Positions 1 through 11,005 of a DNA stretch of 64,000 nucleotides are shown piece after piece; position 1 is the first letter of the stretch; each line of letters starts with the position of its first letter. A program made the position numbers and the translations under genes. The notes beneath the pieces are model-generated. The model saw only the letters and a list, made by a program, of their open reading frames with translations. It was not told where the DNA came from and ran no database searches. This stretch comes from Euptelea pleiosperma (Eukaryota > Streptophyta > Magnoliopsida > Ranunculales > Eupteleaceae): NCBI GenBank assembly GCA_035048495.1, contig CM068547.1, positions 36,129,289-36,193,288 on the forward strand. Reading direction: 5' to 3'.

Positions 1-627
1 AGATCCGGTTGCGAAAAAGTCACACGTTATGGGCTTCGGAAGGTAATACACAAACTGAGTCCAATTTGAGACGTTGACGCACGGATGGAGCAAACTTCCT
101 TCGACTGTCAAGAATCTTGTCCCAACACTGCAAATGTGTTGAAACAATAGTAATTGAAGAGTTGGAGTCCAATTACGAGGTCTGGTTGCGAAAAATTCAC
201 AAGTTATAGGCTTCGGAATGTAACACACAAACTGAGTCCAATTTGAGACGTTGATGCACGGATTGAGCTAACTTGTTTCGACTGTCAAGAATCTTGTTCC
301 AACACATCAAATTTGTTGAAACAATAGTAGTGGAAGAGTTTGAGTCCAACTACGAGGTCCGGTTGCGAAAATGTAACAAGTTATAGCCTTCGGAATATAA
401 CACACAAACTGAGTCCAATTTGAGACGTTGACGCATGGATGGAGCTAACTTGTTTCGACGGTCCCAAATCATGTTCCAACACTTAAAATCTGTTGAAACA
501 ATAGTAATGGAAGAGTTGGAGTCCAATTACGAGGTGTGGTTGCGAAAAATTCACAAGTTATAAGCTTCGGAACGTAACACACAAACTGAGTCCAATTTGA
601 GACGTTGACGCACGGATGGAGCTAACT

Positions 628-661
628 TGTTTCTACTGTCACGATTCTTGATCCAAGAATT
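628..661. repeat. Marker monomer variant TTTCTACTGTCACGATTC...GAATTC (first of about 15)
   Basis: A distinctive monomer in which the usual TTTCGACTGTC and TTCCAACACTTC parts read TTTCTACTGTC and GATCCAAGAATTC, followed by GAAACAATGGTAATGG and GATTTAGGCC. It recurs at about 2398, 7887, 10897 (holding the LINE), 22899, 26971, 29628, 34587, 39546, 42025, 46801, 50700, 54239, 56187 and 57603, with a degenerate form near 61319. Its spacing gives the block lengths used here. It is the only monomer type that contains the LINE target sequence. Confidence 0.9.
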
Positions 662-830
662 CAAATGTGTTGAAACAATGGTAATGGAAGAGATTTAGGC
701 CAATTACGAGGTCCGATTGCGAAAAAGTCACAAGTTATAGGCTTCGGAATGTAACACACAAACTGAGTCCAATTTGAGACGTTGATGCACGGATTGAGCT
801 AACTTGTTTCGACTATCAAGAATCTTGTTC

Positions 831-849
831 CAACACATCAAATGTGTTG
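831..849. repeat. Dyad in the monomer: CAACACAT-CAA-ATGTGTTG (representative)
   Basis: A perfect 8-bp inverted repeat with a 3-base spacer, found in every monomer of the ACATCAAATGTG type. The ACTTCAAATGTG type keeps a 6-bp version (CAACAC / GTGTTG, 7-base spacer). It is the most consistent palindromic element in the repeat. Confidence 0.75.
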
Positions 850-3558
850 AAACAATAGTAATGGAAGAGTTTGAGTCCAATTACATGGTCCGATTGCTAA
901 AAGCCCTTCAGTTATAGGCTTCGGAATGTAACAAACGAACTGAGTCCAATTTGAGACGTTGACGCACGGATAGAGCTAACTTGTTTCGACGATCCCAAAT
1001 CATGTTCCAACAATTAAAATCTGTTGAAACAATTATAATGGAAGAGTTTGAGTCAAATTACGAGCTACGGTTGCGAAAACGTCACAAGTTACAGGCTTCG
1101 GAATGTAACACACAAACTGAGTCCAATTAGAGACATTGACGAACAGATGGAGCAAACTTCTTTCGACTGTCCCGAATTTTACTCCAACACTTCAAATGTG
1201 TTGAAACAATAGTAATGGAAGAGTTGAGTCCAATTACGAGGTCCAGTTGCGAAAAAGTCACAAGTTATAGGCTTCGGAATGTAACACACAAACTGAGTCC
1301 AATTTGAGACGTTGATGCACGGATGGAGCTAACTTGTTTCGACTGTCAAGAATCTTGTTCCAATACATCAAATCTGTTGAAACAATAGTAATGAAAGAGT
1401 TTGAGTCCAAAATAAGAGGTCCGGTTGCGAAAATGTCACAAGTTATAGCCTTCGGAATATAACACACAAACTGAGTCCAATTTGAGACGTTGACGCATGG
1501 ATGGAGCTAACTTGTTTCGACGGTCCCAAATCATGTTCCAACACTTAAAATCTGTTGAAACAATAGTAATGGAAGAGTTGGAGTCCAATTACGAGGTGTG
1601 GTTGCGAAAAATTCACAAGTTATAAGCTTTGGAACGTAACACACAAACTGAGTCCAATTTGAGACGTTGACGCACGGATGGAGCTAACTAGTTTTGACTG
1701 TCACGAATCTTGTTCCAACACTTCAAATGTGTTGAAACAATAGTAATGGAAGAGTTTGAGTCCAATTACGAGATCCGGTTGCGAAAAAGTCACACGTTAT
1801 GGGCTTCGGAAGGTAATACACAAACTGAGTCCAATTTGAGACGTTGACGCACGGATGGAGCAAACTTCCTTCGACTGTCAAGAATCTTGTCCCAACACTG
1901 CAAATGTGTTGAAACAATAGTAATTGAAGAGTTGGAGTCCAATTACGAGGTCTGGTTGCGAAAAATTCACAAGTTATAGGCTTCGGAATGTAACACACAA
2001 ACTGAGTCCAATTTGAGACGTTGATGCACGGATTGAGCTAACTTGTTTCGACTGTCAAGAATCTTGTTCCAACACATCAAATTTGTTGAAACAATAGTAA
2101 TGGAAGAGTTTGAGTCCAATTACGAGGTCCGGTTGCGAAAATGTAACAAGTTATAGCCTTCGGAATATAACACACAAACTGAGTCCAATTTGAGACGTTG
2201 ACGCATGGATGGAGCTAACTTGTTTCGACGGTCACAAATCATGTTCCAACACTTAAAATCTGTTTAAAAAATAGTAATGGAAGAGTTGGAGTCCAATTAC
2301 GAGGTGTGGTTGCGAAAAATTCACAAGTTATAAGCTTCGGAACGTAACACACAAACTGAGTCCAATTTGAGGCGTTGACGCACGGATGGAGCTAACTTGT
2401 TTCTACTGTCACGATTCTTGATCCAAGATTTCAAATGTGTTGAAACAATGGTAATGGAAGAGATTTAGGCTAATTACGAGGTCCGATTGCGAAAAAGTCA
2501 CAAGTTATAGGCTTCGGAATGTAACACACAAACTGAGTCCAATTTGAGACGTTGATGCACGGATTGAGCTAACTTGTTTCGACTATCAAGAATCTTGTTC
2601 CAACACATCAAATGTGTTGAAACAATAGTAATGGAAGAGTTTGAGTCCAATTACATGGTCCGATTGCTAAAAGCCCTTAAGTTATAGGCTTCGGAATGTA
2701 ACAAACGAACTGAGTCCAATTTGAGACGTTGACGCACGGATAGAGCTAACTTGTTTCGACGATCCCAAATCATGTTCCAACACTTAAAATCTGTTGAAAC
2801 AATTGTAATGGAAGAGTTTGAGTCAAATTACGAGCTACGGTTGCGAAAACGTCACAAGTTATAGGCTTCGGAATGTAACACACAAACTGAGTCCAATTAG
2901 AGACATTGACGAACGGATGGAGCAAACTTCTTTCGACTGTCCCGAATTTTACTCCAACACTTCAAATGTGTTGAAACAATAGTAATGGAAGAGTTGAGTC
3001 CAATTACGAGGTCCAGTTGCGAAAAAGTCACAAGTTGTAGGCTTCGGAATGTAACACACAAACTGAGTCCAATTTGAGACGTTGATGCACGGATTGAGCT
3101 AACTTGTTTCGACTGTCAAGAATCTTATTCCAACACATCAAATGTGTTGAAACAATAGTAATGGAAGAGTTTGAGTCCAATTACATGGTCCGATTGCTAA
3201 AAGCCCTTAAGTTATAGGCTTCGGAATGTAACAAACGAACTGAGTCCAATTTGAGACGTTGACGCACGGATAGAGCTAACTTGTTTCGACGGTCCCAAAT
3301 CATGTTCCAACACATAAAATCTGTTGAAACAATTGTAATGGAAGAGTTTGAGTCAAATTACGAGCTCTGGTTGCGAAAACGTCACAAGTTATAGGCTTCG
3401 GAATGTAACACACAAACTGAGTCCAATTAGAGACATTGACGAACGGATGGAGCAAACTTCTTTCGACTGTCCCGAATTTTGCTCCAACACTTCAAATGTG
3501 TTGAAACAATAGTAATGGAAGAGTTTGAGTCCAATTACGAGGTCTAGTTGCGAAAAAG

Positions 3559-6500
3559 TCACAAGTTATAGGCTTCGGAATGTAACACACAAACTGAGTC
3601 CAATTTGAGACGTTGATGCACGGATGGAGCTAACTTGTTTCGACTGTCAAGAATCTTGTTCCAATACATCAAATGTGTTGAAACAATAGTAATGGAAGAG
3701 TTTGAGTCCAAAATAAGAGGTCCGGTTGCGAAAATGTCACAAGTTATAGCCTTCGGAATATAACACACAAACGGAGTCCAATTTGAGACGTTGACGCATG
3801 GATGGAGCTAACTTGTTTCGACGGTCCCAAATCATGTTCCAACACTTAAAATCTGTTGAAACAATAGTAATGGAAGAGTTGGAGTCCAATTACGATTTGT
3901 GGTTGCGAAAAATTCGCAAGTTATAGGCTTCGGAACGTAACACACAAACTGAGTCCAATTTGAGACGTTGACGCACGGATGGAGCTAACTAGTTTCGACT
4001 GTCACGAATCTTGTTCCAACACTTCAAATGTGTTGAAACAATAGTAATGGAAGAGTTTGAGTCCAATTACGAGATCCGGTTGCGAAAAAGTCACAAGTTA
4101 TGGGCTTCGGAAGGTAATACACAAACTGAGTCCAATTTGAGACGTTGACGCACGGATGGAGCAAACTTCTTTCGACTGTCAAGAATCTTGTCCCAACACT
4201 GTAAATGTGTTGAAACAATAGTAATTGAAGAGTTGGAGTCCAATTACGAGGTCTGGTTGCGAAAAATTCACAAGTTATAAGCTTCAGAACGTAACACACA
4301 AACTGAGTCCAATTTGAGACGTTGACGCACGGATGGAGCTAACTTGTTTCGACTGTCACGAATCTTGTTCCAACACTTCAAATGTGTTGAAACAATAGTA
4401 ATGGAAGAGTTTGAGTCCAATTACGAGGTATGGTTGCGAAAAAGTCACAAGTTATAAGCTTCGGAATGTAATACACAAACTGAGTCCAATTTGAGACGTT
4501 GACGCACGGATGGAGCTAACTTGTTTCGACTGTCACGAATCTTGTCCCAACACTGCAAATGTGTTGAAACAATAGTAATGGAAGAATTCGAGTCTAATTA
4601 CGAGGTCCGGTTACGAAAAAGTCACAAGTTATAGGCTTCGGAATGTAACACACAAACTGAGTCCAATTTGAGACGTTGATGCACGGATTGAGCTAACTTG
4701 TTTCGACTGTAAAGAATCTTGTTCCAACACATCAAATGTGTTGAAACAATAGTAATGGAAGAGTTTGAGTCCAATTACGAGGTCCGGTTGCGAAAATGTC
4801 ATAAGTTATAGCCTTCGGAATATAACACACAAATTGAGTCCAATTTGAGACGTTGACGCATGGATGGAGCTAACTTGTTTCGACGGTCCCAAATCATGTT
4901 CCAACACTTAAAATCTGTTTAAACAATAGTAATGGAAGAGTTGGAGTCCAATTACGAGGTGTGGTTGCGAAAAATTCACAAGTTATAAGCTTCGGAACGT
5001 AACACACAAACTGAGTCCAATTTGAGACGTTGATGCACGGATGGAGCTAACTTGTTTCGACTGTCAAGAATCTTGTTCCAATACATCAAATCTGTTGAAA
5101 CAATAGTAATGGAAGAGTTTGAGTCCAAAATAAGAGGTCCGGTTGCGAAAATGTCACAAGTTATAGCCTTCGGAATATAACACACAAACTGAGTCCAATT
5201 TGAGACGTTGACGCATGGATGGAGCTAACTTGTTTCGACGGTCCCAAATCATGTTCCAACACTTAAAATCTGTTGAAACAATAGTAATGGAAGAGTTGGA
5301 GTCCAATTACAAGGTGTGGTTGCGAAAAATTCACAAGTTATAAGCTTCGGAACGTAACACACAAACTGAGTCCAATTTGAGACGTTGACGCACGGATGGA
5401 GCTAACTAGTTTCGACTGTCACGAATCTTGTTCCAACACTTCAAATGTGTTAAAACAATAGTAATGGAAGAGTTTAATTCCAATTACGAGGTCCGGTTGC
5501 GAAAAAGTCACAAGTTATGGGCTTCGGAAGGTAATACACAAACTGAGTCCAATTTGAGACGTTGACGCATGGATGGAGCAAACTTCTTTCGACTGTCAAG
5601 AATCTTGTCCCAACACTGCAAATGTGTTGAAACAATAGTAATTGAAGAGTTGGAGTCCAATTACGAGGTCTGGTTGCGAAAAATTCACAAGTTATAAGCT
5701 TCGGAACGTAACACACAAACTGAGTCCAATTTAAGACGTTGACGCACGGATGGAGCTAACTTGTTTCGACTGTCACGAATCTTGTTCCAACACTTCAAAT
5801 GTGTTGAAACAATAGTAATGGAAGAGTTTGAGTCCAATTACGAGGTATGGTTGCGAAAAAGTCACAAGTTATAAGCTTCGGAATGTAATACACAAACTGA
5901 GTCCAATTTGAGACGTTGACGCACGGATGGAGCAAACTTGTTTCGACTGTCACGAATCTTGTCCCAACACTGCAAATGTGTTGAAACAATAGTAATGGAA
6001 GAATTCGAGTCTAATTACGAGGTCCGGTTGCGAAAAAGTCACAAGTTATAGGCTTCGGAATGTAACACACAAACTGAGTCCAATTTGAGACGTTGATGCA
6101 CGGATAGAGCTAACTTGTTTCGACTGTCAAGAATCTTATTCCAACACATCAAATGTGTTGAAACAATAGTAATGGAAGAGTTTGAGTCCAATTACATGGT
6201 CCGATTGCTAAAAGCCCTTAAGTTATAGGCTTCGGAATGTAACAAACGAACTGAGTCCAATTTGAGACGTTGACGCACGGATAGAGCTAACTTGTTTCGA
6301 CGGTCCCAAATCATGTTCCAACACTTAAAATCTGTTGAAACAATTGTAATGGAAGAGTTTGAGTCAAATTACGAGCTCTGGTTGCGAAAACGTCACAAGT
6401 TATAGGCTTCGGAATGTAACACACAAACTGAGTCCAATTTGAGACGTTGATGCACGGATGGAGCTAACTTGTTTCGACTGTCAAGAATCTTGTTCCAATA

Positions 6501-8470
6501 CATCAAATGTGTTGAAACAATAGTAATGGAAGAGTTTGAGTCCAAAATAAGAGGTCCGGTTGCGAAAATGTCATAAGTTATAGCCTTCGGAATATAACAC
6601 ACAAACTGAGTCCAATTTGAGACGTTGACGCATGGATGGAGCTAACTTGTTTCGACGGTCCCAAATCATGTTCCAACACTTAAAATCTGTTGAAACAATA
6701 GTAATGGAAGAGTTGGAGTCCAATTACGAGGTCTGGTTGCGAAAAATTCACAAGTTATAAGCTTCGGAACGTAACACACAAACTGAGTCCAATTTGAGAC
6801 GTTGACGCACGGATGGAGCTAACTAGTTTCGACTGTTACGAATCTTGTTCCAACACTTCAAATGTGTTGAAACAATAGTAATGGAAGAGTTTGAGTCCAA
6901 TTACGAGATCCGGTTGCGAAAAAGTCACAAGTTATGGGCTTCGGAAGGTAATACACAAACTGAGTCCAATTTGAGACGTTGACGCACGGATGGAGCAAAC
7001 TTCTTTCGACTGTCAAGAATCTTATCCCAACACTGCAAATGTGTTCAAACAATAGTAATTGAAGAGTTGGAGTCCAATTACGAGGTCTGGTTGCGAAAAA
7101 TTCACAAGTTATAACCTTCGGAACGTAACACACAAACTGAGTCCAATTTGAGATGTTGACGCACGGATGGAGCTAACTTGTTTCGACTGTCACGAATCTT
7201 GTTCCAACACTTCAAATGTGTTGAAACAATAGTAATTGAAGAGTTTGAGTCCAATTACGAGGTATGGTTGCGAAAAAGTCACAAGTTATAAGCTTCGGAA
7301 TGTAATACACAAACTGAGTCCAATTTGAGACGTTGACGCACGGATGGAGCAAACTTGTTTCGACTGTCACGAATCTTGTCCCAACACTGCAAATGTGTTG
7401 AAACAATAGTAATGGAAGAATTCGAGTCTAATTACGAGGTCCGGTTGCGAAAAAGTCACAAGTTATAGGCTTCGGAATGTAACACACAAACTGAGTCCAA
7501 TTTGAGACGTTGATGCACGGATTGAGCTAACTTGTTTCGACTGTCAAGAATCTTGTTCCAACACATCAAATTTGTTGAAACAATAGTAATGGAAGAGTTT
7601 GAGTCCAATTACGAGGTCCGGTTGCGAAAATGTCACAAGTTATAGCCATCGGAATATAACACACAAACTGAGTCCAATTTGAGACGTTCACGCATGGATG
7701 GAGCTAACTTGTTTCGACGATCCCAAATCATGTTCCAACACTTAAAATCTGTTTAAACAATAGAAATGGAAGAGTTGGAGTCCAATTACGAGGTGTGGTT
7801 GCCAAAAATTCACAAGTTATAAACTTCGGAACGTAACACACAAACTGAGTCCAATTTGAGACGTTGACGCACGGATGGAGCTAACTTGTTTCTACTGTCA
7901 CGATTCTTGATCCAAGAATTCAAATGTGTTGAAACAATGGTAATGGAAGAGATTTAGGCCAATTACGAGGTCCGATTGCGAAAAAGTCACAAGTTATAGG
8001 CTTCGGAATGTAACACACAAACTGAGTCCAATTTGAGACGTTGATGCACGGATTGAGCTAACTTGTTTCGACTATCAAAAATCTTGTTCCAACACATCAA
8101 ATGTGTTGAAACAATAGTAATGGAAGAGTTTGAGTCCAATTACATGGTCCGATTGCTAAAAGCCCTTAAGTTATAGGCTTCGGAATGTAACAAACGAACT
8201 GAGTCCAATTTGAGACGTTGACGCACGGATAGAGCTAACTTGTTTCGACGATCCCAAATCATGTTCCAACACTTAAAATCTGTTGAAACAATTGTAATGG
8301 AAGAGTTTGAGTCAAATTACGAGCTACGGTTGCGAAAACGTCACAAGTTATAGGCTTCGGAATGTAACACACAAACTGAGTCCAATTAGAGACATTGACG
8401 AACGGATGGAGCAAACTTCTTTCGACTGTCCCGAATTTTACTCCAACACTTCAAATGTGTTGAAACAATA
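3559..8470. repeat. Third copy of the 28-monomer unit, left of the LINE
   Basis: Aligns without net gaps to about 30259-35170 at a constant offset of 26,700 (4024 to 30724, 5474 to 32174, 5795 to 32495, 6858 to 33558, 7212 to 33912). It carries minor differences, such as ATAACCTTCGG near 7112. After about 8,470 three extra monomers (roughly 8483-9013) precede the next block, so this copy is not in simple tandem with the next. Confidence 0.88.
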
Positions 8471-8499
8471 GTAATGGAAGAGTTGAGTCCAATTACGAG

Positions 8500-10915
8500 G
8501 TCCAGTTGCGAAAAAGTCACAAGTTATAGGCTTCGGAATGTAACACACAAACTGAGTCCAATTTGAGACGTTGATGCACGGATTGAGCTAACTTGTTTCG
8601 ACTGTCAAGAATCTTATTCCAACACATCAAATGTGTTGAAACAATAGTAATGGAAGAGTTTGAGTCCAATTACATGGTCCGATTGCTAAAAGCCCTTAAG
8701 TTATAGGCTTCGGAATGTAACAAACGAACTGAGTCCAATTTGAGACGTTGACGCACGGATAGAGCTAACTTGTTTCGACGGTCCCAAATCATGTTCCAAC
8801 ACATAAAATCTGTTGAAACAATTGTAATGGAAGAGTTTGAGTCAAATTACGAGCTCTGGTTGCGAAAACGTCACAAGTTATAGGCTTCGGAATGTAACAC
8901 ACAAACTGAGTCCAATTAGAGACATTGACGAACGGATGGAGCAAACTTCTTTCGACTGTCCCGAATTTTGCTCCAACACTTCAAATGTGTTGAAACAATA
9001 GTAATGGAAGAGTTTGAGTCCAATTACGAGGTCTAGTTGCGAAAAAGTCACAAGTTATAGGCTTCGGAATGTAACACACAAACTGAGTCCAATTTGAGAC
9101 GTTGATGCACGGATGGAGCTAACTTGTTTCGACTGTCAAGAATCTTGTTCCAATACATCAAATGTGTTGAAACAATAGTAATGGAAGAGTTTGAGTCCAA
9201 AATAAGAGGTCCGGTTGCGAAAATGTCACAAGTTATAGCCTTCGGAATATAACACACAAACGGAGTCCAATTTGAGACGTTGACGCATGGATGGAGCTAA
9301 CTTGTTTCGACGGTCCCAAATCATGTTCCAACACTTAAAATCTGTTGAAACAATAGTAATGGAAGAGTTGGAGTCCAATTACGAGGTGTGGTTGCGAAAA
9401 ATTCGCAAGTTATAGGCTTCGGAACGTAACACACAAACTGAGTCCAATTTGAGACGTTGACGCACGGATGGAGCTAACTAGTTTCGACTGTCACGAATCT
9501 TGTTCCAACACTTCAAATGTGTTGAAACAATAGTAATGGAAGAGTTTGAGTCCAATTACGAGATCCGGTTGCGAAAAAGTAACAAGTTATGGGCTTCGGA
9601 AGGTAATACACAAACTGAGTCCAATTTGAGACGTTGACGCACGGATGGAGCAAACTTCTTTCGACTGTCAAGAATCTTGTCCCAACACTGCAAATGTGTT
9701 CAAACAATAGTAATTGAAGAGTTGGAGTCCAATTACGAGGTCTGGTTGCGAAAAATTCACAAGTTATAAGCTTCGGAACGTAACACACAAACTGAGTCCA
9801 ATTTGAGACGTTGACGCACGGATGGAGCTAACTTGTTTCGACTGTCACGAATCTTGTTCCAACACTTCAAATGTGTTGAAACAATAGTAATGGAAGAGTT
9901 TGAGTCCAATTACGAGGTATGGTTGCGAAAAAGTCACAAGTTATAAGCTTCGGAATGTAATACACAAACTGAGTCCAATTTGAGACGTTGACGCACGGAT
10001 GGAGCTAACTTGTTTCGACTGTCACGAATCTTGTCCCAACACTGCAAATGTGTTGAAACAATAGTAATGGAAGAATTCGAGTCTAATTACGAGGTCCGGT
10101 TACGAAAAAGTCACAAGTTATAGGCTTCGGAATGTAACACACAAACTGAGTCCAATTTGAGACGTTGATGCACGGATTGAGCTAACTTGTTTCGACTGTA
10201 AAGAATCTTGTTCCAACACATCAAATGTGTTGAAACAATAGTAATGGAAGAGTTTGAGTCCAATTACGAGGTCCGGTTGCGAAAATGTCACAAGTTATAG
10301 CCTTCGGAATATAACACACAAATTGAGTCCAATTTGAGACGTTGACGCATGGATGGAGCTAACTTGTTTCGACGGTCCCAAATCATGTTCCAACACTTAA
10401 AATCTGTTTAAACAATAGTAATGGACGAGTTGGAGTCCAATTACGAGGTGTGGTTGCGAAAAATTCACAAGTTATAAGCTTCGGAACGTAACACACAAAC
10501 TGAGTCCAATTTGAGACGTTGATGCACGGATGGAGCTAACTTGTTTCGACTGTCAAGAATCTTGTTCCAACACATCAAATGTGTTGAAACAATAGTAATG
10601 GAAGAGTTTGAGTCCAAAATAAGAGGTCGGGTTGCGAAAATGTCACAAGTTATAGCCTTCGGAATATAACACACAAACTGAGTCCAATTTGAGACGTTGA
10701 CGCATGGATGGAGCTAACTTGTTTCGACGGTCCCAAATCATGTTCCAACACTTAAAATCTGTTGAAACAATAGTAATGGAAGAGTTGGAGTCCAATTACG
10801 AGGTGTGGTTGCGAAAAATTCACAAGTTATAAGCTTCGGAACGTAACACACAAACTGAGTCCAATTTGAGACGTTGACGCACGGATGGAGCTAACTTGTT
10901 TCTACTGTCACGATT
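8500..10915. repeat. Segment duplicated at about 39.6-42.04 kb (offset 31,128)
   Basis: Landmarks at 9048, 9513 and 10465 recur at 40176, 40641 and 41593. This is the left flank of the LINE, and its match continues to the exact insertion point. Confidence 0.85.
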
Positions 10916-10931
10916 CTTGATCCAAGAATTC
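10916..10931. repeat. Target-site duplication, left copy (CTTGATCCAAGAATTC)
   Basis: Sixteen bases identical to 16725-16740. The bases outside differ (T before the left copy, A before the right copy), which fixes the length at 16. The duplicated sequence belongs to a distinctive monomer variant and occurs once at the unoccupied site 42044-42059. Confidence 0.97.
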
Positions 10932-10951
10932 TTTTTTTTTTTTTTTTTTTT
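10932..10951 (-). other. LINE poly(A) tail (20 A, seen as T on the plus strand)
   Basis: An uninterrupted run of 20 T on the plus strand sits directly between the left target-site duplication and the 3' UTR. It marks the 3' end of the element and confirms minus-strand orientation. The lack of interruptions fits a recent insertion. Confidence 0.97.
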
Positions 10952-11005
10952 GATTGATAAGCGTGGGGTTTGGCAGACCCCTACCTGACCTTGAAATTTA
11001 GAATA
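10952..11005 (-). other. LINE 3' UTR with a small hairpin
   Basis: 54 bases between the ORF2 TAA and the poly(A). They contain an inverted repeat GGGGT / ACCCC (10965-10969 and 10977-10981) around a 7-base loop, located 13 bases from the poly(A). Some plant LINEs carry a conserved 3' stem-loop used by their reverse transcriptase to recognise the RNA; this hairpin is a candidate by position only. No separate AATAAA signal was seen. Confidence 0.55.
10965..10981 (-). other. 3' UTR hairpin, GGGGT / ACCCC with 7-nt loop
   Basis: A 5-bp perfect stem flanked by a T:A-type mismatch position, lying between the ORF2 stop and the poly(A). It is possibly the 3'-end recognition structure of the LINE RNA. 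A stem this short could occur by chance; conservation in related copies would decide. Confidence 0.4.

Larger units (their letters stand above)
1..2350. repeat. Segment duplicated at about 53,612-55,960 (offset 53,611)
   Basis: Rare variants occur in both places: TCACACGTTATGGGC (1771 block and 55,382 block), AGTAATGAAAGAG (about 1390 and 55,001), CTAGTTTTGACTG (about 1690 and 55,300) and GTTTAAAAAATAG (about 2263 and 55,874). After about 2,350 the left copy lacks one monomer relative to the right copy. Within this stretch, 1-600 and 1771-2370 are also copies of each other at 1,770 bp (10 monomers). Confidence 0.85.
1..10931. repeat. 177-bp satellite array, left segment (about 62 monomers)
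   Basis: Head-to-tail tandem repeat with a period of 177 bp; for example the block starting AGATCCGGTTGCG at 1 is followed by its next copy at 178. Landmarks in nearly every monomer are GGCTTCGGAATGTAACACAC, AATTTGAGACGTTGACGCAC, a TTTCGAC segment, and a CAACAC...GTGTTG dyad. Monomers fall into recurring variants marked by small substitutions, for example TAAAAGCCCTTAAG replacing the usual GCGAAAAAGTCACAAG, ATTAGAGACATTGACGAACG, CCAAAATAAGAGG, and TTTCTACTGTCACGATTCTT. These variants recur in blocks, which shows higher-order organisation. I see no host gene or RNA gene. The segment stops at the LINE insertion. The family is not recognised; a centromeric satellite is plausible from monomer length and organisation but not shown. 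Confidence 0.97.

Noticed and set aside
8483..9013. Three extra monomers as a separate element
   Set aside because: They are ordinary satellite monomers present between two blocks; this is a local copy-number difference.
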